A stretch of DNA of 64,000 nucleotides from Halomontanus rarus (GTDB taxonomy: Archaea > Halobacteriota > Halobacteria > Halobacteriales > Natrialbaceae). The DNA lies in the NCBI RefSeq assembly GCF_017357405.1, contig NZ_CP071598.1:496001-560000 (forward strand), read 5' to 3'. The notes below the pieces were generated by a model, which had not been told where the DNA came from, ran no database searches, and saw only the letters and a program-made list of their open reading frames with translations. The position numbers and the translations under genes were made by a program. Positions 8,721 to 17,215 of this stretch are shown one piece after another. Every line of letters begins with the position of its first letter. Within the stretch, counting starts at the first letter, position 1.

Positions 8721-8999
8721 TCCCGGACGCCGGTTGGCCCGTGTCTGTTGGCCCGTTGAAACCGAACGTGTCCATCAGTGAGCAGTAGTGGACCTTGAAA
8801 GTACGGATACGAAACCCCCATTCGGTACAGATGTCTCCAAGGTCGAGTTGCGGCACCGTGGCTCAGCGGAACGGTAGTCTGTGCTGTGTTCGTTCCCCGC
8901 ACACCAGTACGGGGCAACTGGTATTCCCTCCTATCGAGTGACATCCTCCTCGCCGTAAACGGCGAGGCTTCCTGTACCGCAGTTGGGATATTTGCTGGT

Positions 9000-10250
9000 T
9001 TACGACACGACCTGCTCTCTCGTGTGAAACGTCCCGCTCTCGCGGTCGAACAGGTGTGCCGATGGCTGTGCCACACAGCCGTTACTCCTATCCTCGCCGT
9101 GAGGACTCGGAGTTATCTTCTGGCGCATATTCTCCGCACCGTTACAATCCGCGTTCCCGACCAACCCACACGATGAGCAGACGTACAGGCCACGTTCAAC
9201 ACGGTTCGACTTTGTGTCGTCACCACATCGTGAGCAGGTCTTACTGGTGTTCCACTCGTTCTCCTTCAGCACCTCGACGCCACGTATCTCGCCTTTGTAG
9301 TTGAGGTACTGGTAGATGCGGTCGAACGCCCACGTGTGGAGTTTCTTGTTGCCGGTCTTCCCCCAGTCAGAATCACGCACCTTCTCGGGCCAACTCACCG
9401 CGAGTGTTCCAACACCGCGTTCGACACACTCGGTTATGATGGCGTCCGTGAGAGCGTGGTAGAAGTGCGTTTCACGGTCAGCGAGTTTTCTGCGTGCCCA
9501 CATCGATTTCTCCGAGGGACCATTCTCACCGTCGGTGTCGTATTCGGCACGTTTGAAGTAGTGCTTGTCTTGTTTGAGCGAGTTGCCGGGATACAGCACG
9601 TATTCGTCGGGGAACGCAACTGTGGCGATGTTCTTGATGCCAAGGTCGATGCCCGCCACTCCGTCGCCTACTGAGTCGTTCGTTTCGAGTTCGACTTTGC
9701 AGACGAAGTGCAGTTCCCACTCCTCGCCGTTCCAGACAGCGCGAACGTTCTGCACCTTGTTGACTTCCGAGAGGTCAACGTCGGGGCGTATCTGGTACTC
9801 ACAGAGGATGAAGTCCGCCCAGTACTCCTTGAGGTTTGAGCCTTTGGAGAGTCGGACGCGGTTATTTTCGGGGTCGTGTTTGAACCCGTCTGCTTTGAAC
9901 GTGACCGTGCTACGTGGTCGCTTGTCGTCGTATTTACGGTAGCCGGGAGGATTCGCCTCGTCAAACTTGTGTCGTAGGTCGAACCACGACTGGAAAGCGT
10001 CGGAAAGTTCTTCAATGACTTTCTGACTGGATTGTGCGTTCAGGTCTTTCCAGCACGACTGGTTCTTCATGTACGATTTGAGCGAGCCTTCGTCGGGAAT
10101 CTTCCCAGTCTCGTCCCATACGCGGTCTGCTGTCCATCGTGCGACGTTCCAGATTTTCGAGGCGGAGTCTCCGAGCGAGTCGAGGCCATCGTAGACCTGT
10201 TGGTGGTTCTGGATGGAACCAACGTAGGTGCGTGTGGCCTGAATCGCCAT
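9000..10250 (-). CDS. tnpB: IS1341-type TnpB, putative RNA-guided endonuclease
   Basis: This 416-aa intact ORF starts MAIQATRTYVGSIQNHQQ. It has an N-terminal helical wedge region, RuvC-I VAGIDLGIKNIATVAF, a zinc ribbon CSRCGDD...CSSCG, and RuvC-III GNADCNGAENM. The RuvC-II position is TLAVSWPEKVRDSDWG. The canonical EDL is absent, though a Glu follows two residues later and could substitute. The length is normal. No Y1 transposase accompanies it. Reading frame and motifs suggest it could still be functional. Confidence 0.85.
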   Translation of the reverse strand: MAIQATRTYVGSIQNHQQVYDGLDSLGDSASKIWNVARWTADRVWDETGKIPDEGSLKSYMKNQSCWKDLNAQSSQKVIEELSDAFQSWFDLRHKFDEANPPGYRKYDDKRPRSTVTFKADGFKHDPENNRVRLSKGSNLKEYWADFILCEYQIRPDVDLSEVNKVQNVRAVWNGEEWELHFVCKVELETNDSVGDGVAGIDLGIKNIATVAFPDEYVLYPGNSLKQDKHYFKRAEYDTDGENGPSEKSMWARRKLADRETHFYHALTDAIITECVERGVGTLAVSWPEKVRDSDWGKTGNKKLHTWAFDRIYQYLNYKGEIRGVEVLKENEWNTSKTCSRCGDDTKSNRVERGLYVCSSCGLVGNADCNGAENMRQKITPSPHGEDRSNGCVAQPSAHLFDRESGTFHTREQVVS

Positions 10251-10264
10251 ACATAGGCTATGTA
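10250..10264. promoter_or_regulatory. Perfect palindrome at the tnpB-b start
   Basis: TACATAG-G-CTATGTA is a perfect 15-bp palindrome that touches the ATG of the minus-strand tnpB. It could be an autoregulatory operator or part of the transposon left end. Confidence 0.4.
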
Positions 10265-10349
10265 GACAAACCTACTTAATGATTCGGATTAGCGTTGAAT
10301 ATCTGGTCTGTCATCGAGCAGTGGATTTCGTAGTCGAGTGACGCGATTC

Positions 10350-10382
10350 ACGCCCGCCCTAAAGGGCGGGATTCTCTCGCTG
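10350..10382 (-). repeat. Solo IS200/IS605-type right-end hairpin
   Basis: CCCGCCCTAAAGGGCGGG followed by ATTCTC matches the pattern 'hairpin + GGGATTC' seen at other tnpB right ends, read on the minus strand. The canonical GTGACATCC lead is degenerate (GTGACGCGATTCAC). No tnpB lies on its inner side, so it is an orphan. Confidence 0.5.
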
Positions 10383-10438
10383 TTTAAAGATAGTATCATT
10401 CAGTAACATTTATCACACGTTCGAGATAACGTCCGGTG

Positions 10439-11575
10439 ATGGGATTGGAATTCGCGGACGCGGCGTCCTCCACGACTGCCGATCCGTCAGCGACGTTGGG
10501 GGAACATCACGTGCGGACGTCGATCGTCCTTCCGGTCTACAACGAGCGAGAGAACCTCCATCCGCTCGTAGTGGAACTCGTCGATATCGTCGAGTCGAAT
10601 GCGATGGCGTGTTTCCAGCCCGTCGAGATTACCGTCGTCGACGACGGCAGCACCGACGGGACGAACGCGGTAATCCGAGAGTTGGCCGCGGAGTTCGACA
10701 GCGTTCGCGGCGTATTTCTAAGCCGAAACTTCGGCCAGAGCGCCGCTCTGTCCGCCGGAATAGACGAGTCTGTAGGTGAGTACATCGTTACGTTAGACGG
10801 GGACGGACAGAACGATCCCGCTGACGTTCCACGATTGCTATCTCGGCTCACCGATGGGTACGACTGCGTTAGCGGGTGGCGAAAAGATCGCCGGGATCCG
10901 CTCACGAAGACGATCCCCTCAGCCGTGCAGACGTCGCTCGCGACGCTCACCGGTCCCGACATCCACGACTTCGGCTGTACGTTAAAGGCGTACCGCGCCG
11001 ACGCTATCGAGGAGATCCAACTTCGAGGCGAAGGCCACCGTTACATTCCGGCCAAACTCTACGATAGCGGGTTCTCCATCACCGAAGTGCCGGTGAATCA
11101 TCGCCCGCGGACCGCCGGCTCGAGTAAGTACGGTGCCGGTCGATTACTGCGGGGATTCGTCGACCTCGGATTCGAGATTTTCTGGAACCGGTACTCGGTG
11201 CGGCCGCTTCACCTTCTGGGCGGGCTCGGGGTGAGTTTGCTCGCCGTTGGCGGACTCCTCGGATCGCACGCGGTCGTTTCGAAGTACGCGTTCGGAGCGG
11301 CATTGACGCCGCACCTTCCACGGCTGGTCCTGACGATCGCCCTGATTCTGTTTGGGTTCCAACTTGTAATGTTCGGTGTCCTCGCAGAGATGCTCTCTCG
11401 TCTCCTCTATCAGGACGAGTGCCCGTACAGGATCGAGCGAGTCGATAACGGGGAGACCCCCGAACAGCGGCCGAACGGAGGGCCCGCGGAGGAGACGGCA
11501 ACCGGTGAACGAACGACAGCGAAGACGGCCGAATGTGATTCGGAAACACCGAGAACGATCGACTTCAGTGAATGA
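10439..11575 (+). CDS. GT2 glycosyltransferase, dolichyl-phosphate-sugar-synthase-like with TM tail
   Basis: The 378-aa protein has a GT-A domain: TSIVLPVYNERENL, the nucleotide-binding ITVVDDGSTDGT, LSRNFGQSAALSAGID, and the metal-binding DGDGQNDPAD. It ends in two hydrophobic segments (about residues 265-330) and a polar tail. This ArnC/GtrB/DPM-like layout transfers a sugar from a nucleotide sugar to a polyprenyl phosphate on the cytoplasmic face. The next gene, an ArnT/PMT-type transferase that uses such lipid-linked donors, follows on the same strand after 93 bp. The ATG at 10439 is preceded in frame by a GTG at 10436. Confidence 0.9.
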   Translation: MGLEFADAASSTTADPSATLGEHHVRTSIVLPVYNERENLHPLVVELVDIVESNAMACFQPVEITVVDDGSTDGTNAVIRELAAEFDSVRGVFLSRNFGQSAALSAGIDESVGEYIVTLDGDGQNDPADVPRLLSRLTDGYDCVSGWRKDRRDPLTKTIPSAVQTSLATLTGPDIHDFGCTLKAYRADAIEEIQLRGEGHRYIPAKLYDSGFSITEVPVNHRPRTAGSSKYGAGRLLRGFVDLGFEIFWNRYSVRPLHLLGGLGVSLLAVGGLLGSHAVVSKYAFGAALTPHLPRLVLTIALILFGFQLVMFGVLAEMLSRLLYQDECPYRIERVDNGETPEQRPNGGPAEETATGERTTAKTAECDSETPRTIDFSE

Positions 11576-11668
11576 CAGCCTCAGCCGTTTCTCCCCGAAC
11601 GTGTCTGTTCCGTCGAGACTGTCCCCTCGTCACTCCTCGCGAGTTGCAAACCACGGCCGTATAAGAGG

Positions 11669-13315
11669 ATGTTATCAGAATCAGACGTAACGATGGCTCG
11701 TGGGTGGGATCTCAACAGCGTCCGTAATCGATTGACCGTCCACCACGGGATGGTCGCGGTTATCGTCGCTGTCTGGGCGTTGTTGTACCTGAACGGATTG
11801 GGCGATCACCCGCTCCGCGTGTGGGACGAATCGCGATACGCGAACCCGGCGCGGCACATGGTCGGTGGCGGCAGCTGGCTCGACCCCCGAATTCGCGTCA
11901 ATACGCACTCGGCGGACCTCGGTCTCACCCCGCGTCTGGTCAAACCGCCCCTGGTCTACTGGTTGCAGGCGACGTCGATGTCCGCTTTCGGAATCACGAC
12001 GTTCGCCGCCCGCCTCCCGTCAGCGCTCGCAGCTCTCGGCTGTGCGGGGGTCGTATACCGGGTGGGACAGCGTACGTACGACTATCGTGCCGGGCTAGCC
12101 GGAGCACTCGTGCTACTGGTCTTTCCGGGCCTGTTGCTGGGAAGTCACGGCGGTCGCGCAGCCGTCACGGATACGACGCTGACGCTGTTTGGCAGCCTGT
12201 TCGTCTGGTTCACCTGGCGAGGTCGCAATCGACCGCGATTGCTCGTTCCCGCCGGCCTCTGTGCGGGGCTCGCGGTGATGACCAAGGGTGTCGCAGCGGG
12301 CGTGTTCGTCGTCGTCCTGTTACCCGTCCTCCTTCGCTTCGCGCGGTCGTACCGCACACCCTGGACCGTCGCGGCGGTCGTGACCACTATCGTCGTCGCC
12401 GTCCCCTGGCACCTCTACACGTGGCTCCGTCACGGCGACGAGTTCGTCGAGCAGTACTTCTTGACCGCTGTCGCTTCCCGTGTCGAAGGCGAAATGACCG
12501 GCCCGCCGGTAGAGCCGATCTTCGAGTTCATGAACTACCCGTATTTCCGCTTCGCTGTCGATCTCTTCGTTCCGCCGTATCCCTACGCCCTCCCTGCATT
12601 CGGGCTCGGGCTACTTTCGGCTCTCGTCTTAATCGGCTGGCTCGTTCGGCGAGATGGCCTCGCACACCAGGAGAAGCTGTTCCTCGTCTGGTGGGCCGCC
12701 GCCGTCCCGTTGACGTTCGCCGTCGCCGGCGGCAACCATCCGTGGTATCTCATTCCGATGTACGTCCCCGGCGCTGTTCTCGTCGGCTACGTTCCCGCTG
12801 CAGTCGTTGACGGAACGGTCGGAACGGCCATCTGCCGCGCCTCGAGAGGTACCGTCCCGCGGGTTCCTGTGGTGACACGCGTCCGTCAGAGATTCCGTTT
12901 TCAACCGCTCGCGACGGGATCCGAGCGAACGATTTCGGCGGTGAGAACCGCCGCGTACGTCGCGGTTTGCCTCGTCGTTACCGTCCTTTTGGTTACCAGT
13001 TACGCGCCGGGACCGGCGGAGCCTCACGATCGGGACCAGCGCGCGATCGGCGACGCAGTTGCGACGGAAGTCCCCGCCGAGGAATCTATTCACGTCTGGC
13101 TGGGAGGAAGTATCGACCGTCCGGATCTGATGGCAATCCCCTTCTACGCTGACCGTCCACTCGTAGAGACATCGCTCGAAGAGTTATGTAGTGACTCGCG
13201 GATCAGATACGCTATCGTCCCGTCGGCAAATCGGGACTGCCTCGACCGATCGCATAGTGTGCTCGTCGAAAGCCCGACCCAGGATATCCTCGTCGTAGAG
13301 TTTCCCTCTCAGTAG
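11669..13315 (+). CDS. ArnT/PMT-type (GT39/GT83) membrane glycosyltransferase
   Basis: The 548-aa polytopic protein has a short lead, a first TM (VAVIVAVWALLYLNGL), then WDESRYANPARHMV. The acidic pair in the first extracellular loop matches the 'DE..Y...A..M' signature of ArnT and protein O-mannosyltransferases. About ten further helices follow, and the C-terminus is a soluble domain. Such enzymes use polyprenyl-phosphate sugars made by GT2 enzymes like the neighbour. The start could be ATG 11669 or ATG 11693 (MARGWDLNSV). The acceptor (lipid, protein or glycan) cannot be read from sequence. Confidence 0.85.
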   Translation: MLSESDVTMARGWDLNSVRNRLTVHHGMVAVIVAVWALLYLNGLGDHPLRVWDESRYANPARHMVGGGSWLDPRIRVNTHSADLGLTPRLVKPPLVYWLQATSMSAFGITTFAARLPSALAALGCAGVVYRVGQRTYDYRAGLAGALVLLVFPGLLLGSHGGRAAVTDTTLTLFGSLFVWFTWRGRNRPRLLVPAGLCAGLAVMTKGVAAGVFVVVLLPVLLRFARSYRTPWTVAAVVTTIVVAVPWHLYTWLRHGDEFVEQYFLTAVASRVEGEMTGPPVEPIFEFMNYPYFRFAVDLFVPPYPYALPAFGLGLLSALVLIGWLVRRDGLAHQEKLFLVWWAAAVPLTFAVAGGNHPWYLIPMYVPGAVLVGYVPAAVVDGTVGTAICRASRGTVPRVPVVTRVRQRFRFQPLATGSERTISAVRTAAYVAVCLVVTVLLVTSYAPGPAEPHDRDQRAIGDAVATEVPAEESIHVWLGGSIDRPDLMAIPFYADRPLVETSLEELCSDSRIRYAIVPSANRDCLDRSHSVLVESPTQDILVVEFPSQ

Positions 13316-13409
13316 CACGATGAAAAGTGGATCGGCTCTTTCGACAGTTTCGGTTGCCGACGACTGAAGTGGATATTTTCACCTCGAGCGGACGATACGC
13401 GTCCCGAGC

Positions 13410-13447
13410 GTGACATCCTCCCACGACTACCGTCGTGGGTTTTCTCG
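13410..13447 (-). repeat. Solo IS200/IS605-type right-end hairpin
   Basis: GTGACATCCT followed by CCCACGACTACCGTCGTGGG and TTTTC is a complete right-end motif in minus-strand orientation, with no tnpB beside it. It sits between two convergent genes and could double as a terminator. Confidence 0.65.
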
Positions 13448-13523
13448 CCTACTATCTTCAACCGGGCGAAAGTCGCCGTGGTTGTACTCGGACCAGCAGG
13501 ACATTACTGGACCACCGTCACGG

Positions 13524-15866
13524 TTACTCGTCGGTCTCACCTGCCGCAGGTAGCGTGAACGAAAACGTTGCACCTTCGCCGGGTTCGGAGTCGACCCAGA
13601 CATCGCCGTCGTGGCGCTCGACGATGCGCTTGACCAGTGCCAGTCCGATCCCCGTCCCGGCGTCCTCGTGGCCTCGGAGGCTCTGGAATATCTCGAATAC
13701 CCTCTCGGCGTCGGCGGAGTCGATACCAATCCCCTCGTCGTTGACCGAAATAATCCACTGATCGCCGTCCCGCTCGGCGCCGACGTGCACCCGCGGCGGC
13801 TCGTCGCCGCTGTACTCGATGGCGTTGGAGAGTAGATTCTGGAACACCTGGTTGAGCTGGCTGCCATCGCCGTGGACTCGGGGGAGGTCCGCAGCGGTGA
13901 TGTCGGCGTCGGTCTCCTGGATCTTCACCTGTAGATTCCGGCGGACGTCTGCGAACACCTCGTCGAGGTCAACCGGCTCGAAGGGGTCCCCCCGGGTATC
14001 GACCCGCGAGTACTGCAACAGCCCCTCGATCATCGCGCGCATCCGGTCGGCGCCGTCGACCGCGAACGCGACGAACTCCCGGCCGTCCTCGTCCAACTCG
14101 TCGGCGTACCGGTTCTCGACGAGCTGGAGGTAACTCGAGACCATCCGCAGGGGCTCCTGGAGGTCGTGGGAGGCTGCGTAGGCGAACTGCTCTAACCGCT
14201 CGTTGGATTCCTCGAGTTTGCGTTCGTACGTTCGCTGTTCGGAAACGTCTTGGACGACGAGCATCCCCGCGTACACCTCGTCGTCGGCGTTCCTGATGGG
14301 TAAGGCCTGACTGAACAGGTGTCGGTCCAGATATTCGGTTTCGAACGAACTCGCTTCGCCCTCGAGGGCAGCTTGAAAATACGGCTCGATCTTCTCGACG
14401 AGTTCGTCCGGATAGAGTTCGCGAATACTGACCCCGATCCGGTCCGCTGGATCGATGCCTTCCGCTTCGAGGAGTTGGCCGCCTGCGGCCGAATAACGCA
14501 AGTCCTCGTCGAACAGCGCGACCGCACCGTTCGGGAAGTTCTCCACGAGCGTTCTGTGGCGCCGCTCGCTCTCCTCGAGCTTTCGCTTGGCTTCCTCGCG
14601 CTCGGTGATGTTCTGGGACATTCCCAGCGCCGCGAAGACGTCACCATCCCCGTCCCGGACCGGCACGACTTGGAACTGGTAGATCCGGTCGTTGAGCTCG
14701 AGTTCGAACGTACTCGATTCTCCTTCGAACGCGGCTTCGTAACGTGGGACGAGTGTGTCGGCTAGCTTCGGTGGAACGATCTCACCCACCGGCTGCCCTT
14801 CTACCTCCTCAACCGTGACGCCCGCAACGTCGTACGGGGAGCCGCCGACGGTTCGGTAGCGGATGTTCTCGTCGACGAGTGTGACCGCGCCGTTAGGAAA
14901 GTGTTCGACGAGCGTCCGGTAGCGCTGTTCGGATTTTTCGAGGGTGCGCTTGCGAACCTTGTGCTCGGTGACGTCGCGGTCCGAAACGAGAATCGAGACG
15001 ACCTCGCCATCGTCGTCTGTGACCGGCCGAAAGTAGCCGTTCAACGTGTACGGTTCGCCGTCTGGGCGGCTGAGATCGGCCTTGAAGTCCACGTACTCGC
15101 CGTTCGCTGCCCGTTCGACCCACTCCCGGACATCGTCCCGTATCCCGTCGTCCTCGCCCCACCACGGCGTCTCCCAGAACGGGACGCCGGTCACATCGTC
15201 GAGGGTTGCGTCGACGTACTCCATCGCCGTCCCGTTGATATCCAGCACCGTCCCGTCCGGACCGAGCAGACCGACGAGAATGGTTGGGTCCTCGAAGATC
15301 GCCTCGTACCGGCGCTCTTTCGATCGCAGCTCGCGGTCACGCTCTTCGCGTGTGATGGCTGCTGTGAGGACGTCTGCGACGTCCTGAACGAACTGAGCGT
15401 CGTGATCGGTAAACTCTCGAGAGGTGGCCGAGTAAACGCCCAACACGCCCCACGGATCCTCGCCCGAGCCGATGATGACGCTGATACCGCTGACGATGTC
15501 GTGGCTGGTCAGCAACTCCGGGACAGAGAAGCGCTCTTCGGTGCGCACGTCTTCGACGATGACCGGTCCCTCAGTGCGGAGCGTGTACCCCGTCTGCGAG
15601 TCCGGACCGGCAGGCACCGTTGCCGTCCCGACGAGTCCGTTTCGCCAACCGATTCCCTGACGCAGCACAACCTCGTCACCGCTCGACTTCAACTCGAGTA
15701 TTTCGCAGTATTCGTCGTGCAATAGTTCTGCAACAGCTACTGACGCGTCGCGGAGTAGCTGATCGAGATCGTCAGTTTCCAGCGCCTGCTTTCCGAGTTC
15801 GGCGACGACCGACTGTTGTCGAATTCGTGTCTGAGCAGTTGGCCCTCCCTCGGAAGTCGAATCCAT
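13524..15866 (-). CDS. GAF-PAS-PAS-PAS sensor histidine kinase
   Basis: The 780-aa soluble kinase has an N-terminal GAF domain (about 20-175) and three PAS domains (about 185-310, 315-440, 445-560). The HisKA dimerisation domain has the phospho-acceptor in AASHDLQEPLRMV. The HATPase domain has N-box NLLSNAIEYS, VNDEGIGID and GTGIGLALVKRI. No TM segment is present, so it senses cytoplasmic or diffusible signals. No response regulator lies in the window. Its last PAS-HisKA-HATPase block is closely similar to that of the kinase at 58399-61758, and its GAF to one in the regulator at 33640-36378, pointing to local module shuffling. Confidence 0.9.
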   Translation of the reverse strand: MDSTSEGGPTAQTRIRQQSVVAELGKQALETDDLDQLLRDASVAVAELLHDEYCEILELKSSGDEVVLRQGIGWRNGLVGTATVPAGPDSQTGYTLRTEGPVIVEDVRTEERFSVPELLTSHDIVSGISVIIGSGEDPWGVLGVYSATSREFTDHDAQFVQDVADVLTAAITREERDRELRSKERRYEAIFEDPTILVGLLGPDGTVLDINGTAMEYVDATLDDVTGVPFWETPWWGEDDGIRDDVREWVERAANGEYVDFKADLSRPDGEPYTLNGYFRPVTDDDGEVVSILVSDRDVTEHKVRKRTLEKSEQRYRTLVEHFPNGAVTLVDENIRYRTVGGSPYDVAGVTVEEVEGQPVGEIVPPKLADTLVPRYEAAFEGESSTFELELNDRIYQFQVVPVRDGDGDVFAALGMSQNITEREEAKRKLEESERRHRTLVENFPNGAVALFDEDLRYSAAGGQLLEAEGIDPADRIGVSIRELYPDELVEKIEPYFQAALEGEASSFETEYLDRHLFSQALPIRNADDEVYAGMLVVQDVSEQRTYERKLEESNERLEQFAYAASHDLQEPLRMVSSYLQLVENRYADELDEDGREFVAFAVDGADRMRAMIEGLLQYSRVDTRGDPFEPVDLDEVFADVRRNLQVKIQETDADITAADLPRVHGDGSQLNQVFQNLLSNAIEYSGDEPPRVHVGAERDGDQWIISVNDEGIGIDSADAERVFEIFQSLRGHEDAGTGIGLALVKRIVERHDGDVWVDSEPGEGATFSFTLPAAGETDE

Positions 15867-16035
15867 TTAAGAGGAGAAATGGCTGCCACAGATAAGAGTC
15901 TTCTTTCGGGTGAGTGCGTATGAACTGCGCCGCCCGCGTGTCCGCTCATACGGACTACTGGGGACCGACAGTCCGGATTCGGTTCGTATCATATCGTCTC
16001 GGACGGCCACGATAGCCCCTGCAGACGAGATGGGC

Positions 16036-16120
16036 GATAGTGACAATTGAACGTCACTGCAGACCTGATCGAAAGACGGCTGTACGATCAGTGTGTGAAT
16101 GGTTTCAGTTGTCACTATAG
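16036..16120 (-). repeat. Dispersed palindromic intergenic repeat, full copy
   Basis: The 85-bp unit begins GATAGTGACAATTGAACGTC and ends TTTCAGTTGTCACTATAG, so the two ends are near-perfect inverted repeats (CTATAGTGACAACTGAA / TTCAATTGTCACTATC). The interior holds a second dyad around GATCGTAC...GATCAG. Related full or partial copies are at 17107-17192, 24448-24476 and 27628-27662. It encodes no protein and looks like a MITE or a structured intergenic element. Confidence 0.65.
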
Positions 16121-16380
16121 TCCGTCGGCGTCGTCACACGAAGTTCGTCGTCGACTTCGTAGAAGTACCCCCGCTCGAGGAGTCGCCGGAGGACGTAGTC
16201 TACGTCTTCGGGTTCGAGGGTGAGTTCTTCAGTCGCGAGGAGAACGTCGACCGCGTTGTCTCGAGTGATCGCCTGTGTATCGCAGTCGTCTTCCACCTCG
16301 GTTGCGTGAGTCGCGAGCACGTCGTAGGCGTCGAGAATCCACTCCGGGAGTGGCGGTCGTGGATCGTTGAGATTAGACAT
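16105..16380 (-). CDS. Small hypothetical protein, winged-helix-like
   Basis: This 91-aa acidic protein starts MSNLNDPRPPLPEWILDAYDVLA. Its second half, DVDYVLRRLLERGYFYEVDDELRVT, resembles the recognition helix and wing of a small winged-helix domain. I do not recognise a named family. The last codons (YSDN-stop) are supplied by the end of the palindromic repeat at 16036-16120, so the repeat overlaps the 3' end of the gene. Confidence 0.6.
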   Translation of the reverse strand: MSNLNDPRPPLPEWILDAYDVLATHATEVEDDCDTQAITRDNAVDVLLATEELTLEPEDVDYVLRRLLERGYFYEVDDELRVTTPTDYSDN

Positions 16381-16519
16381 CGCGTCTCTGAATCGGTATT
16401 CGTCACGAGCGTGCTTAACACTACCCCGTCATGTTTTCCGTGCTATATTTAGACATGCTCAGGAAAGGAGAGGTCGTCGTTTCGGGTGGGACTATTCACA
16501 CAGATGGTGTCGGCGTCGA

Positions 16520-16717
16520 CTAGCGGTCGACGTGTGGAATCCGACAGCCACAGGGATCGAAGACGCGATCGGCTGGTCCCCGTACGATCGTCTGAAAGGC
16601 CGATTCGCCGCAGTTCGGGCACGTGTGAGCCGGTGTCTCGTCGGGGACCTCGAGGTCGGAACCGTCGGTCGTGTGTGCCTCCGGAGTGCCTGCAATCGGT
16701 CCTGTCGAGCGATGCAT
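16520..16717 (-). CDS. Small zinc-finger-like protein
   Basis: This 65-aa ORF starts at ATG 16717 (MHRSTGPIAGTPEAHTTDG). It carries HTCPNCGESAFQT and, near the C-terminus, FDPCGCRIPHVDR, a plausible CPxCG...CxC zinc-binding set. The frame is open further upstream to 16828, but that extension has a non-acidic, Arg/Tyr-rich composition unlike haloarchaeal proteins. Small CPxCG proteins are frequent in haloarchaea and mostly uncharacterised. Confidence 0.6.
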   Translation of the reverse strand: MHRSTGPIAGTPEAHTTDGSDLEVPDETPAHTCPNCGESAFQTIVRGPADRVFDPCGCRIPHVDR

Positions 16718-16827
16718 CTCGCTCGTGAACGATACGCCGGTCGTGCGAGACGTTTGACGATCTAGTGACCTCGAACGTATCAAGTAGAGGTAGGTGTAGT
16801 TCATTATCTTTCGTGATGTATAGTACA

Positions 16828-17013
16828 TGATCAGCGCTGATGCAAGTAACAGAAACCCGGGAAGTCGCGTGTCCGCAGTGCGGAGAGAACAGTAGCGTAC
16901 CGGTCCCAGAAAGGGACGTGGAACTGAAGGTCAGCCCGTACGTCGCTGCGTTCGGTGATCACACGGAACTCGAGTGTTCGAACGAACACACCTTCTGGGT
17001 ATACTACTGCTAA
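16828..17013 (+). CDS. 61-aa zinc-ribbon microprotein ending WVYYC
   Basis: Reading from ATG 16828 gives MISADASNRNPEVACPQCG, then a middle part with VELKVSPYVAAFGDHTELEC and the end SNEHTFWVYYC-stop. Three Cys-containing points (CPQC, LEC-SNEH, YYC) suggest a small treble-clef or zinc ribbon. Codon composition is haloarchaeal. It diverges head-to-head from the 65-aa zinc-finger gene at 16520-16717, which suggests a related pair. Function unknown. Confidence 0.6.
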
Positions 17014-17106
17014 CGCTTCCGCTACCAGTCATTCAGTTCGCACACGTGCTTCCTGAATCAGGCAATTCGGTTCCCGACTCGACTTTGAATACCGAACTCG
17101 TGTCGC

Positions 17107-17192
17107 TACAGTAATAACGGAAGCCATTTACACACCCATCGAACAGCAGTCGTGCGATCAGGTGTGCAGTGACGGTCAGTGGCCACCATATT
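17107..17192 (+). repeat. Dispersed palindromic intergenic repeat, diverged copy
   Basis: This copy contains GAAGCCATTTACACACCCATC, then GTCGTGCGATCAGGTGTGCAGTGACGG and CAGTGGCCACC. It aligns along its length with the reverse complement of the 16036-16120 unit, but the outer GTGACAACT ends have decayed. Confidence 0.55.
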
Positions 17193-17215
17193 TATACTGG
17201 TGCCAAGACTGTAAA

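Larger units (their letters stand above)
8938..10264 (-). mobile_element. IS1341-type (tnpB-only) element, copy b
   Basis: The right end at 8938-8967 reads GTGACATCCT followed by the hairpin CCTCGCCG-TAAA-CGGCGAGG. On the minus strand the element therefore terminates ...GGAGGATGTCAC. The tnpB gene is intact. The flank directly beyond the terminus on the minus strand starts TCGATAGGAGGGAATACC, the stretch that would act as guide if this copy makes a reRNA. The left boundary is unresolved; a 15-bp palindrome sits at the tnpB start. Confidence 0.7.

Noticed and set aside
8847..8920. tRNA-like stretch (GTGGCTCAGCGGAACGGTAG)
   Set aside because: The D-arm-like bases are suggestive, but no TPsiC arm, anticodon stem or acceptor pairing can be drawn around them.
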